Origin: CAVSVP01 sp963731125
GTDB taxonomy: Bacteria; Pseudomonadota; Gammaproteobacteria; Competibacterales; Competibacteraceae
Direction: 5' to 3'
Assembly (NCBI GenBank): GCA_963731125.1
Contig: CAVSVP010000017.1
Span: 1 to 64,000, forward strand
DNA: 64,000 nt
The number at the start of each line of letters is the position of its first letter. The stretch's first letter is position 1. The position numbers and the translations under genes were made by a program. Shown here piece after piece: positions 1 to 9,486 of this stretch. A model generated the notes under the pieces. That model had not been told where the DNA came from and did not search any database. It saw only the letters and a program-made list of their open reading frames with translations.

Positions 1-765
1 ACCGATCTCGGCGAGAGCACCCGCAAAGCCAAGACCGTGAAGAAGTCCGAAGAGTCCAGCAACGAGCCATGGATAGGTGCGCAGCAGCGTCTTTCGGTCT
101 GCGCGCGCGAGCTCGATCCCGAGTATGTAGATACTGAGGGCGATTCCCGCTTCGATAGGTGCGGGGGGAAAATTCACGAAGCCGAGCACGGCGAGAGCCA
201 AAGTCACACTGTGCCCGAGGGTGAAAGCCGTGATGGTCCAGAGCAGCAAGGGGCCGTACCCTACCAACAGGGTAAGACCAAGCACAAAGAGAAGGTGATC
301 GAAGCCAGTCAGGATATGCTCGACGCCTAGCTTTGTATAGCTCGCCAGCACTGAAAGCTGGCTTTCCCGCCCGGGAATTTTGAAGGTGGGGTGATCTCCC
401 GTAAGCAGGTGGCTCAGTGAGCGGCCGTCTGTGAGTCCGATGCGCATGAGCACGTCGGCCCGGCTCGAGGCGATCCCCTCGACGCCAACGATTTTTCCCA
501 CAAGTCCACCGGGACAGGCGATTTTCCAAACAGCTTCCATACCTGTGTCTTTTCGGATCACCGTGGGTTTTCCGATACCTGCGCAATCACCGGGGAGTAC
601 TGGTAGGAGCTGGCTTCCCATGACACGAACGATGGGCTGTTTCCAGCGCACGGCTACATTGCTGGCATCGACCTCCTGGAGTTCAAGTAGGGCCGGGGCA
701 AACTGGTGCGCCGCTGTGAAACCGGGACTGAGAAGAGTGAGGCCAAGGGACAAGGCGCCCCACAA
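1..765 (-). CDS. HupE/UreJ-2 type membrane protein, 3' end outside window
   Basis: Translating the minus strand from a TTG codon at 763-765 gives a leader-like hydrophobic N-terminus (LWGALSLGLTLLSPG), a periplasmic-looking segment, then a membrane part with the HupE/UreJ-2 style motif GVEHILTGFDHLLFVLGL and several further hydrophobic helices (for example LLHGLGFAGALAEIG). An in-frame TGA lies just upstream, so the start must be TTG at 765 or further inside; no ATG is well placed. The gene follows the broken isomerase gene by 23 bp and probably belongs to the same operon as the DUF3604 gene. This trio is a recurring neighbourhood in marine proteobacteria (from memory). The family is linked to metal or hydrogenase-related transport, but the substrate here is unknown. 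The C-terminus is off the window. Confidence 0.75.
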   Translation of the reverse strand, partial: MWGALSLGLTLLSPGFTAAHQFAPALLELQEVDASNVAVRWKQPIVRVMGSQLLPVLPGDCAGIGKPTVIRKDTGMEAVWKIACPGGLVGKIVGVEGIASSRADVLMRIGLTDGRSLSHLLTGDHPTFKIPGRESQLSVLASYTKLGVEHILTGFDHLLFVLGLTLLVGYGPLLLWTITAFTLGHSVTLALAVLGFVNFPPAPIEAGIALSIYILGIELARADRKTLLRTYPWLVAGLFGLLHGLGFAGALAEIG

Positions 766-788
766 CGAACGTCATCTCACGACGTGAT

Positions 789-2242
789 TCATAACGGCGA
801 GCCCGGCACGACGATTTCGAATTCCGCCCGGAGCTGCGCGAGGCGCAGGGCCAGCCACTCATCGGCAAGCTTGTGCAGCAAGCGCCGCCGCACGCTTTTT
901 CGGATCTTGTCGAGCGGCGGCACATATGGTTCTTTACGCTCGTGCACGTAGACGATGTGTAGCCCATAGCGCGATACAATGGGACTGCTCCAGACGGAAT
1001 CCGGGACTGTTTTCAGCGCCTGTACGAAACGGTAGCCAAAACGGCGCGCGAGGTCATTGTCGGTGAGCAAGGGCAACGAAGGCGGCACGAAAGCCCGGTC
1101 CCCGAAGGAAGTGGCATCCTGCGGAGCGTATGAACCTTCCCGGAGCTTCTCGAGAATGACACGGGCAAGCGTCTCGGTCTCGGCCCCGCTGGTTGACTGA
1201 CAAAACTCGCTAAGGCACGGATTCTACTTGAAATTAAAGAAAGGGATGAGATGAAATGCGCGACCCGTGTTCCAACGGGATGGGTTAAACATAAGGAGCC
1301 CGCGCATGAATACCTCATCCCCACTTTACGATACGATAGTCTCCCTCTTGGCACAAGCACCGTGGCGCGATCGCCGGCATTTATCGACCTTGGCATGGAT
1401 GGTGGTTGGGTTATTGAGCAGCGGCTGGATTGGGCTAAGTGAGTGGGTGCCGTAGGTACACAGTCGCGCCCGGTTCGCCGCCAGCAGTTGGCGGCGGTTT
1501 CGGCGCTGGTTAGCCAATCGGCGAGTGGATGTCCACCACCTCTACGGCGCGCTGTTGCAGCCGGTGTTGGCGGAACTGGACGCGCCACGGCTGTACGTGG
1601 TCTTGGATACCTCGTTGCTGTGGAACCGGTGGTGTTTGATCCGCCTGGGGTTAGTGTATCGCGGCCGTACCACTCGGCCCCGTGTTTCAAACGGTTCACA
1701 GTAATCTGCGTGATGCGAGTCTTTGCGGGTGTTATGAACAGGTCCGGATTCTTCCGTAGGTAGGCTTCGAGCATCTCGTTTGTGGGCTGGCGCACCAGGA
1801 CGGCCGCCCGGATGAGGCGCCGCGCGCCGTCGATGAGAATCCGCCGCACCACCAGGTCGCCATGGTGGAGGCCGAGGTCTACGGCTTCCTGTGCGCGCTC
1901 TGCCTGTGTCCTGAGTTCGTGAGGATTTTGCTCTACGAAGGCTGCGATCTGCGCCAGCCGCCGCTCCGCTACGGGCTCTTTGTGCATGCCGAGTCTGAGG
2001 GCATGCTGGTAGAGGACTTCCTGCTCCACCAGGATATCGAGAATCTTCTTTTCTTCCGCTGGCGTTGGCGGCCGCCCGCTTTCTTGCAAGAACTGCTGCC
2101 GGGCGAGGTCAATGCGATACCTGGGAATGACCAGCCGCGGTCGCTCTTCGAACGAACCGATGGTTCCTTGCTGCATCGCGGCAACAAAGAGCAATCCGCC
2201 GACCACGAGGAAATGAAGCGCAGGCGAGCGGAGCACATTCAT
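789..2242 (-). pseudogene. Parvulin-like peptidyl-prolyl isomerase, split by IS remnant
   Basis: The gene starts at ATG 2242 (MNVLRSPALHFLVVGGLLF), preceded by AGAGAG. It has one N-terminal membrane anchor followed by a SurA/PpiC-like helical region (LVEQEVLYQHALRLG, NEMLEAYLRKNPDLF). The C-terminal parvulin part (ATSFGDRAFVPP, SRYGLHIVYVHERKE) lies at 789-1188. A 484-bp IS4-family remnant (1189-1672) separates the halves and is flanked by the 10-bp direct repeat CTCGGCCCCG at 1179-1188 and 1673-1682. Removing the remnant plus one repeat joins HGAE to TETLARVILEKL in frame with no stop, so the disrupted gene has not otherwise decayed. As it stands the upper half reads into IS sequence and the catalytic half is lost. 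It would have been a membrane-anchored periplasmic foldase. Confidence 0.85.
1189..1672 (+). mobile_element. IS4-family element, copy 1: 5' remnant only
   Basis: This stretch appears identical to the first 484 bp of the full element at 18669-20016: terminal repeat CTGGTTGACTGACAAAACTC, RBS AAGGAG, ATG at 1306, and the same premature TAG at 1453-1455. The 3' two thirds are missing. The break lies at an internal ACCA, and the sequence continues directly into the right target duplication (CTCGGCCCCG, 1673-1682). The lost right terminus would have ended CAACCAG, so the deletion probably ran between two ACCA microhomologies. The remnant cannot move by itself. Confidence 0.9.
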
Positions 2243-2340
2243 CTCTCTGGTGTGTACCAGATGGGTGAGCTCCATGCCCTTTCTGCGCCGTGAGGCTATC
2301 TCTCTGGTGTGTACCAGATGGGTGAGCTCCATGCCCTTTC
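2241..2340. repeat. Tandem duplication, 57-bp period, at DUF3604/PPIase junction
   Basis: A 43-bp sequence at 2241-2283 recurs exactly at 2298-2340, giving a 57-bp period. The unit carries the end of the DUF3604 reading frame and the AGAGAG ribosome-binding site of the isomerase gene. The duplication created a TAG directly after the upstream RBS copy, so the DUF3604 frame now ends at 2296 while the isomerase keeps its own RBS and ATG in the downstream copy. Before duplication the two genes probably overlapped or abutted. Confidence 0.85.
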
Positions 2341-4743
2341 CTGAATCGCCGTTTGTACGATGGGGGCCGTTGTCTCGTTGCTGCAGCAGGAAGCTGCGAA
2401 ATTGGCCTTGAGCTGATCTTCCGCGGAGCCCGCTTTCAGCTTCTCCAGGTCCTTCCGGCATTGTGCGGGGTTGAGGGGATTTAGCCCGAACGCTTTTTGA
2501 CACCAGAGCGTGCTGTAACGACACACGGGTCGCTCGATCGCACGGGCATAGTAGAACGCCCGCTCATTGGGGTCGAAATCCGGGTCTTCCCAGACTGCGC
2601 ATAGCGAATCGAAGCCGCTCCCTTTGAGCTCGCAGCTGTTCTTGTCCACCCCTGCTTGGGGATTGTTGGGTACCCCTTTCTCACCCGCTATGCTGATGAC
2701 CTCCTCGTGGGTGTTGCCTGAGGCGTCTACCCACCCTTTGATAATCTGGATCTGTTGCAAAGGGGTCCCGATGAAATCGTCCATCCAGGCGGCCACGATA
2801 AACCGAGGCTTCGCTGTTCCCCTTGTCTTGGTAGATCTCCACGAGCGGCTCGAACTGTTGCCGCCTGCGCGCGTCCTCTCCGAGGCACCCGCTGGCCGGG
2901 GCGGAAGGTCACCGCCCATCGGTACGCCTTGAGCATACCCCTCAGGGACGAAATTCGTGCTGCACAGGCTGTCGTCGAAGGTCCAACCGCCAAAGAAGCG
3001 CAGGACAATGCGGGTTCCACTCGTGCCGTAGGTCTCCTTGCGCTTCAGCGCCTCGAAGATGGAATCGCGCGAATTCTCCTCGGCCCACACCACCGAATGG
3101 CCGCCCGAGCTGTTTTGAATGGTGGAGCCGCGTTGCACGGGGACTGCATCGTCGATGCCGAGGTGTCCCGGCCATTTCTCGTTCTCGGGGTGCCATCCCA
3201 TGACACCGGTATGCGAGCCCGATGATGCTACCACCCCCATCTTGAAGGGATTCACGCCGTTGAACTCCTCGTCCGCCAGCTTCAACCCGTCCTTCCACAC
3301 GTTACGGACAAACGCGCGCTCGTTGAAAGCCGACGGCGGCACCGCCTGCCCCGACCCTTCACTGGTTCCAACTCCAGAAGCAGCTGTCAGGCTGGTCGTA
3401 TCGAGCAGCTCGAAGTTGCAAAACTCGTCCTTCTTGTCGCCCCTGGTCAGGCCTACCTGTTCGTTGAACCGAGGGTCCCAGCGGCATTCGCTGCTTCCCT
3501 TGTCCTGGTATATCTCCACGAGAGGCTCGAACTGTTGCCGCCTGCGTGCGTCCTCTTCATTGAATGGCGTGAAAAACAGCGGTGGAACCAGGCCGACACC
3601 GCCGCCGAGGTTGGAATTGTGGGGGATCGCAAGAAACTCACAACGAAGCGCTTTGCCCTCTGTGATGTTTTCGCCTAGGGTGCACTCCCGTTCCAGCTTG
3701 TTCCAAAATCTTTCCGGAAGGGGTTGGGTGACAAACTCACCGGGGGGGACCGGGAACACGTCGGGGTCAACGGGGACAATACTGCCGATGTAACTCGGAG
3801 GCTCGCCAACACCCGCAGGTCCACCGGAAGTGGGGCTCTCATTGACTCTGACCCCCATGTCAATGGCGGTCACCGGTTGCTTTACCACCCGGTCGTTGCG
3901 AAAAAAGACGTTTCTATGCCAGTTTGTCCCCGCCGGGGTCGAGGTATTCTCGTAGGCATTGAAGGTCGTGAAGGTGCACTCGCTGGTCCGGTCGTAATTC
4001 TCCTCAGCCGCCACCTGATGTTCCTCCCATACGGCGAGCTCCGCCGAATTGCATTCGGCCGGATTGTTAATACAAACCGGCATACGGGTCATCATGCTCA
4101 TCGGTCCAAGATTCATCTCGGTCAGCTGCGTAAACGCATTCGAAGCGAGGGTTCGCTGGAGTAGATTAATGGGCGAACTGAAGGGAGTTCCAGGCGGCTC
4201 GCCCTCCGGCTGCCAATAGAAACCATTGATCATCCGGCAGTCCATGGAGAAGCGTCCCGGTGGATTGGGGAAATCAGGGTCTGTGAGAAAATTTTTGCAG
4301 ATCCCCATCTCACCGAAGTGCTCCGAATGGTCGGTGACGCCGCCCCAATCAAGGGGTCGGTCGATCACGGGTGTGCGTAAGTCAGGGGGTAGGTTCAAGT
4401 CCGGAAACGTGACCCCCTGCAACCCAATGATATTCGGGAGTGTGATGGGACCTTTCCCCTGCGCAAACTGGTAGGCACCGCGTGGATCGTTACCTGACGC
4501 GAAGTCGACAAAGCGAATACTTGCGTCGAAAGAGAGGCCCGTATGGAGGTGGGTCGTTCCGAAGAATGGCTGCCGACAAGGATCGAAGTGAGCACACCGC
4601 GGACGGTCTTCTTCCTCGGTGACCTCAAAGTGGAGCGGTCCGTTGGCCGTGCAGTCGAATTGCTTCGCAAGTGCTGACGTTGTTGACCAGAACAGAAAAC
4701 AGAAGATAACACATGCCGTGGAAATACGAGTGATAGAGCTCAT
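2296..4743 (-). CDS. DUF3604 family secreted protein
   Basis: The 815-residue product begins with a Sec signal peptide (FCFLFWSTTSALAKQ). It has the features of the DUF3604 family: an early FGTTHLHTGLSFDA segment and DRPLDWGGVTDHSEHFGEMG, resembling PHP-type metal-binding motifs, then RNVWKDGL, FKMGVVASSGSHTG, and a late segment ending PVCRYSTLWCQKAFG. Catalytic function of the family is not established; metal-dependent hydrolysis in the periplasm is an inference from the His/Asp motifs. ATG 4743 is preceded by GAGGGG. It is the first gene of the DUF3604 / isomerase / HupE operon. Two oddities: a 72-bp intragenic duplication read in another frame (about residues 620-645), and a C-terminus redefined by the 57-bp tandem duplication. 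Confidence 0.8.
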   Translation of the reverse strand: MSSITRISTACVIFCFLFWSTTSALAKQFDCTANGPLHFEVTEEEDRPRCAHFDPCRQPFFGTTHLHTGLSFDASIRFVDFASGNDPRGAYQFAQGKGPITLPNIIGLQGVTFPDLNLPPDLRTPVIDRPLDWGGVTDHSEHFGEMGICKNFLTDPDFPNPPGRFSMDCRMINGFYWQPEGEPPGTPFSSPINLLQRTLASNAFTQLTEMNLGPMSMMTRMPVCINNPAECNSAELAVWEEHQVAAEENYDRTSECTFTTFNAYENTSTPAGTNWHRNVFFRNDRVVKQPVTAIDMGVRVNESPTSGGPAGVGEPPSYIGSIVPVDPDVFPVPPGEFVTQPLPERFWNKLERECTLGENITEGKALRCEFLAIPHNSNLGGGVGLVPPLFFTPFNEEDARRRQQFEPLVEIYQDKGSSECRWDPRFNEQVGLTRGDKKDEFCNFELLDTTSLTAASGVGTSEGSGQAVPPSAFNERAFVRNVWKDGLKLADEEFNGVNPFKMGVVASSGSHTGVMGWHPENEKWPGHLGIDDAVPVQRGSTIQNSSGGHSVVWAEENSRDSIFEALKRKETYGTSGTRIVLRFFGGWTFDDSLCSTNFVPEGYAQGVPMGGDLPPRPAGASERTRAGGNSSSRSWRSTKTRGTAKPRFIVAAWMDDFIGTPLQQIQIIKGWVDASGNTHEEVISIAGEKGVPNNPQAGVDKNSCELKGSGFDSLCAVWEDPDFDPNERAFYYARAIERPVCRYSTLWCQKAFGLNPLNPAQCRKDLEKLKAGSAEDQLKANFAASCCSNETTAPIVQTAIQERAWSSPIWYTPER
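2810..2881. repeat. Intragenic 72-bp duplication in DUF3604 gene (source 3487-3558)
   Basis: Positions 2810-2881 match 3487-3558 with about 7 mismatches in 72 bp. The spacing is 677 bp, not a multiple of three, so the same DNA is read in a different frame. The source codes for EDARRRQQFEPLVEIYQDKG, typical of the family. The copy codes for an Arg/Ser/Thr-rich stretch (RTRAGGNSSSRSWRSTKTRG) inserted before PRFIVAAWMDDF. The overall reading frame is kept. Confidence 0.85.
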
Positions 4744-5096
4744 TATGAGCCCCTCATAGAAATTTTGGTAATGTCTCTCAACTGTCTTGATGGGATGGTT
4801 TTCAGGAAGTGGTACAAACTTGATTTGGAAATGCCCGCTCTGGCCACTGCCAATATTTTCATTACCTTACATGCAGCAGACGTTATCATGGGAAGAATTA
4901 TTGATTTAATGTTGCAAGTCCTGGTTTTGATAAAGAGTAAGCATGGCAGCGATTCAGAGCGTTAATAAAAGATAATTAAAATCAATTCGTTAAACTACGA
5001 CCTAAAAAATATTTTTCCAGCTATTTTGCGCTGTTGGGGGCTCTGTTGAGGCGTTGAAGGCGGTATCATGGAGCCTTTTTGCCAGAGGAGGCCCCC

Positions 5097-6512
5097 ATGA
5101 AGAAGCGCGCCAACGCGCGCCTTCACCGCCAGCCACAAAAGAGAGCACGCCACACGGCCCGGCGTCAAGCGAAAAAGCGCTTAACCACGCCGACCAAGAA
5201 CCGGGGTAAAGCCATGGTGTGTGAGTTATTCAAGACAATTAACCATGTTTTCCCGGGCTTGTTTGACCAGCTCCGGCAGATCGAAGATTGTCGGGGTCGC
5301 TCAGACTATGCGCTGAGCGAGATCCTGATGGCGGCCATCGCGCTGTTCATTTTCCAGCAGGGCTCGCGGAATGCGTTCAACAACCTGCGTCAGGAAGCGC
5401 AGTTCGCGAAGCACTACCGCCGCCTGTTCAAGCTGCGGTTGCCGCACCTGGACACGGTGCACCGGGTGCTGTGTCGGTTGGCCGATGAACCGCTGGAACA
5501 ACTCAAGCAGCAGTTGGTGAAAACGCTGCTGGAGAAGAAAGCGCTGCACCGCTACCGCCTCTTGGGGACGTATTTTGTGGTGGCGATCGACGCCACCGGG
5601 ACGGTGAGCTTTGCCGAGCGCCATTGCGAGCAGTGTCTTCATCAGACCTCGAGCCCGGGCAAGACGACGGACTTCCATACGGTGCTGGAGGCAAAGCTGA
5701 TCACCCCCAACGGCTTGGCGATCTCGCTGGCCACGGAGTGGATCGCCAAGCCGGTGGACGACTATGAAAAACAAGACTGCGAGCGCCAGGCGTTCGTGCG
5801 CTTGGCCGCTAAGCTCAAGCAACGCTACCCAAGACTGCCAATCTGGCTGACCGCCGATGGGCTCTACCCCTATCAAGGCTTTTTCGATACCTGCCGCACC
5901 AACGACTGGGTCTTTATCCTGACCTGCCAAGACGGCAATCTGCCCAGCGTCTGGGAGGAAGTGCAGGCGTTGCGGCCACGCAGCCCGCACCCGCACCGCC
6001 GCGAGCAGCGCCTCCAGGGCCAGCAGCGGATCGTACAAGACTTTCGCTGGGTCACCGACATCGACTATCACGGCCACCGGCTCCACTGGCTTGAAGGTAT
6101 CGAAACAGTCAGTCACCGCGACAGCACCGCGCCAACCGACAGTCGCTTTGTTCACCTGACCAACCTCGCCGTCACCGCCGCCACGGTCGCCGTGCTCAGC
6201 CACACCGGGCGCCTGCGCTGGAAGATCGAAAACGAGGGGTTTAACACCCAAAAAAACCTCGGCTATGCCCTGCAACACCAGTCTGCGCGCGTCAACTGGC
6301 AGGCGGCGAAAAATTACTATCAGTGCCTGCAGATCGGTCATCTCATCAATCAGTTGAGGGTCCTGAGCACCACCTTCGCGCCCCTCTTGCAGGGCAAGAC
6401 CACCCTCCGTCACCGGTGGCACACGATGGTCGCTTTCCTCCTTTACGGTCAGCTGTGCCGCGCCACCCTCAACGCCCTGGCTCAGCGGCGCTTCCAGGTG
6501 CGCTTCACGTAA
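5097..6512 (+). CDS. ISA transposase (DDE type), intact
   Basis: The 471-residue transposase starts at ATG 5097 behind a strong AGAGGAGG site. It has a very basic N-terminus (MKKRANARLHRQPQKRARH), then VVAIDATGT and LTADGLYPYQGFF as probable first and second catalytic Asp regions, and WKIENEGFNTQKNLGYAL as the probable Glu region. The frame matches the copy at 12522-13937 over its full length at high identity. It is intact although an IS1380-like element sits 40 bp downstream in the element's tail. The IS family is not certain; it is IS4-like in layout with 8-bp target duplications at the other copy. About 190 bp of non-coding DNA follow the gene in both copies. Confidence 0.85.
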   Translation: MKKRANARLHRQPQKRARHTARRQAKKRLTTPTKNRGKAMVCELFKTINHVFPGLFDQLRQIEDCRGRSDYALSEILMAAIALFIFQQGSRNAFNNLRQEAQFAKHYRRLFKLRLPHLDTVHRVLCRLADEPLEQLKQQLVKTLLEKKALHRYRLLGTYFVVAIDATGTVSFAERHCEQCLHQTSSPGKTTDFHTVLEAKLITPNGLAISLATEWIAKPVDDYEKQDCERQAFVRLAAKLKQRYPRLPIWLTADGLYPYQGFFDTCRTNDWVFILTCQDGNLPSVWEEVQALRPRSPHPHRREQRLQGQQRIVQDFRWVTDIDYHGHRLHWLEGIETVSHRDSTAPTDSRFVHLTNLAVTAATVAVLSHTGRLRWKIENEGFNTQKNLGYALQHQSARVNWQAAKNYYQCLQIGHLINQLRVLSTTFAPLLQGKTTLRHRWHTMVAFLLYGQLCRATLNALAQRRFQVRFT

Positions 6513-6552
6513 TCTCGAACGGAGACGCCTGCTCCCGAATTCAGGTCAACCT

Positions 6553-8168
6553 CCCAGTTGCATAAATGCGATGCACGATTTCATGGATCGGCCGTGTTTT
6601 AGCCCCTTTTCGAGATGACATAGCCTGCTGGTCAACCTCACCGCCGGTGAAGTTTGCAAACCGAGGGGAGTCGAGCCAAAAAAAGTCAGAAGCGGCTTGC
6701 CCGTCACGGTAAAATGGGAGTGGCAAGACAACCCATTTACCCTGAAGGGAGCCGCTGATCGTGAAGTGTAGCGCAACTGACACGCGTTTTCATGTGCCCG
6801 TGAAGTCCAACACCTGCCGTTCGAAGCGCAACCGCTGAGTTCGTTCTCGGGACTGATCATTTTCCACCGCCTGTTTCTGGTTCTCAACCTCAAGGCACGC
6901 CGGCGGGGTTGCTTCCGTCACCTCGCGGTGACCCCGATCTTTGGGGTTGCCCGCCTCGTGCTGCTGATCGTCGTGCACTTGCTGCTGGGTTTTCGGGAGC
7001 TACGCCACGTGCGCTACTACGCACATGATCCGTTGGTCCAACGCGTGGTGGGACTCAAGCGCTTGCCGGATGCCGCTACCCTAAGCCGCGCCTTGTCCGG
7101 GGTCGATGCCCAGGGCGTCAACCAATTGGCCAGCCTGACCCAAGAGCTTGTGCTCGAGCGGCTGCAGGCCCTCGGGTTGGCGCGCCTGACGCTGGACTTC
7201 GACGGCTCCGTCATCGCCACTTGCCGCCATGCCGAGGGCACCGCGGTCGGCTTCAATCGCAAGAAGAAGGGCCAGCGCAGCTACTACCCGCTGTTTTGTC
7301 CCGTGGCGCAAACCGGCCAGGTCGTGGGGCGTCATCATCGCCCCGGCAACGTCCATGACGCGAACGGTGCCTGCGCCTTCATTCTGAGCGGTATCGCCGC
7401 GGTCCGTGACCGCCTGCCCGCGGTCACGCTCGAAGTGCGCATGGACAGCGCGGTCTTCTCCGACGAGATCGTCGGCGCCCTGGAAAGCAGGGGCATCGAG
7501 TACCCCATCAGCGTCCCCTGCGAGCGCTTTGCCGCCCTTAACCAGCTGATCGAGCAGCGCCAGCACTGGCGCCGGCTCGATGCGGAGCACGCCACCTTCG
7601 CGCCGCGTTGGACACCACGCTGCTGGGATCAAACGCGCCGCTTCGTCGGCGTGCGCAAGCGGGTCAAACAGCAGCGCAAAGGCCCGCTCCAGCGCTCTTT
7701 GTTCACGCCGCAGGCTGAGGGCGATGAGTTCAAAGCCATCGTGACCAACAAACGCATCGGTCCGGCCGCGCTGCTCGCCTTCCCCAACGGCCGCGGTGCC
7801 CAGGAGGGGCTGTTCGCCGAGCTCAAATCCCATCATCAACTTGACTACGTGCCCTCACGCACCTGCCTGGGCAACCAGCTCTACATGCTTTGTGCCATCC
7901 TTGCCCACAACCTGACTCGTGAACTCCAGATGCGCACCGATTCTCCGGCCCGTTCGACACAACCCAAGCGTCCGGCGCTGTGGGATTTCCGCCGCCTCGA
8001 TACGCTGCGCCACTCCCTCCTCCATCTCGCCGGTCGGCTGATCCGTCCCCAAGGTCGCCTTACCCTGTCCTTGAACGCCAATCCTGTCATCCAGGACCAG
8101 CTGTTGCATTACCTGAATGGCCTAAGCGACGTCACCTGAGTGCGATCACGTCTTTTTGCAACGCTGGG
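6553..8168 (+). mobile_element. IS1380-like element nested in ISA copy 1
   Basis: The ends are CCCAGTTGCATAAA (left) and the complement of CCCAGCGTTGCAAAAA (right). Flanks GTCAACCT (6545-6552) and GTCAACCC (8169-8176) form a target duplication with one mismatch. Comparison with the uninterrupted ISA tail near 12480-12500 confirms that the host sequence continues across the insertion. Length is 1616 bp with one transposase gene. Confidence 0.8.
6761..8139 (+). pseudogene. IS1380-family transposase, frameshifted near its start
   Basis: Translation from GTG 6761 (RBS AAGGGA) gives VKCSATDTRFHVPVKSNTC, after which the frame stops. The next frame continues FEAQPLSSFSGLIIFHRLF, then LLGFRELRHVRYYAHDPL, LTLDFDGSVIATCR, YYPLFCPVAQTGQ and LFAELKSHHQLDYVPSR to the stop at 8139, all typical of IS1380 transposases. 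One base appears to be missing near 6815. An in-frame GTG at 6928 could still yield 403 residues including the catalytic region but without the N-terminal domain. Confidence 0.8.
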
Positions 8169-8356
8169 GTCAACCCTTCAGCCCCAGGAGATCACCGCAC
8201 TTCCAACCCCACACCATCTGGATCCCCTGCCTCGCTTGTTCAACCCACACCGCCCTCAGCAGCCGCGTGAGCGGGCAAGCAGTACAACCAAGTTGCGCCC
8301 CGCGTTTGATAACCGCTACCTTGGAACATAACCAGCGCTGACGTTCTGAATCGCTG

Positions 8357-9486
8357 GTCAGCCACCGGTGCTGGTGCTCTATGATGTGACCGCGTCGTAC
8401 GTGGAAGGCGAGTGCAACGAGTTGGCTGAGTACGGTTATAATCGCGATGGCAAGAAGGGCAAGAAACAAATTGTGATCGGTTTGCTGACGGCGGCGGACG
8501 GCGAGCCGCTGGCAGTGCAGGTGTTTCAAGGCAACACCAGCGACTGTACGACGGTCGCCGCCCAGATCGAGACGCTCAAGCAGCGCTTTCGGGTAGCGGA
8601 GGTGGTGTTTGTGGGGGATCGCGGGATGATCAAAACCAAAGGTAAGCAGGCCTTGAGTGCGGCGGACTTGAAGTACATCACGGCCTTGACCGATCCGCAG
8701 ATAAGAAAGCTGCTCAAGGAACACGTGCTGGAGCGGGATCTGTTCGATGAGGTGGCGCAGGCGGTCGAACACGACGGTCGGCGGCTCGTGCTGCGGCGTA
8801 ACGAAGCGGTGCGCCGGAAACAAACCCAGCGCCGCCAGGCCAAGCTAGCGCAACTGCGGCAGCGGGTCGCGGAGCGCAATGCCCTAGTCGCCGATTCCAA
8901 GCGGGCGCAACCGGAGGCTGGACTGCGCCGGCTAAGTCGCTGGGCCAAGCGGCATCAGCTCAGCCCCTTGGTGACACTGTCACTAGAGAACCGCGAACTC
9001 ACGCTCCAGATCGATGAGGACAAACAGGCTGAAGCCGCCCTGCTGGATGGCTGTTATGTACTGGAGACCGATGTGGCCAAGGATCACCTAGACGCCCCAA
9101 CGGTCGATGCCCGCTATCGCGATCTGCAAAAAGTCGAACGGGACTTCCGCCTGATGAAGACCGCGCTGTTGGAAGTCAGGCCGCTGTTCGTGCGCAAACC
9201 AAGTCGCACCCACGGCCATGTCTGGGTGGCCATGCTGGCCTTGAAACTGGTGCGGGAGCTAGCGCGCGGTCTCAAAGCCGCGTTCGGGACCACGGCTGAG
9301 GGTGATACCGCCATGACGATTCCGGATGCCCTGCACGCGCTCTCGCGGCTGTGCTTCCAACGCCACCAGAGCGGTGATCAGACCTTCCTGACCTTGCCCC
9401 TACCGGACCCAAAACAGGAGGCTATTTTCCATGCTGTTGATATCACCCCCCCACGCTTCACACGGTGCAAAGCCGCCATGATGTAG
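8357..9486 (+). pseudogene. IS1634-like transposase, 5' part missing
   Basis: The frame opens directly at the end of ISA copy 1 with PPVLVLYDVTASYVEGECNE, which is internal to IS1634-family transposases, and continues through GYNRDGKKGKKQIVIGLLT, VFQGNTSD, a long helical insert rich in Arg/Gln, and DLQKVERDFRLMKTALLEVR near the catalytic Glu. The stop is at 9486. About 370 residues remain and the N-terminal region is absent. No IS1634 sequence lies left of ISA copy 1, so the 5' half was deleted rather than displaced by a simple insertion. About 50 bp of tail follow before the next element; its right terminus was not recognised. Confidence 0.75.

Larger units (their letters stand above)
4947..8356 (+). 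mobile_element. ISA copy 1, interrupted by an IS1380-like element
   Basis: The left end CAGCGATTCAGAGC is at 4947 and the right end GACGTTCTGAATCGCTG ends at 8356; both match the ends of the inverted second copy at 12301-14090. ISA sequence occupies 4947-6552 and 8169-8356 (about 1.79 kb); 6553-8168 is a second element inserted in the non-coding tail after the transposase. The 8-bp flanks differ (AAGCATGG left, GTCAGCCA right), unlike copy 2, so one flank was lost by rearrangement after insertion. The right flank is an IS1634-like gene missing its 5' part. Confidence 0.85.

Noticed and set aside
4765..4965. 66-codon plus-strand frame upstream of DUF3604
   Set aside because: No RBS or similarity, and it runs into the ISA left end; more likely the promoter region of the DUF3604 operon.
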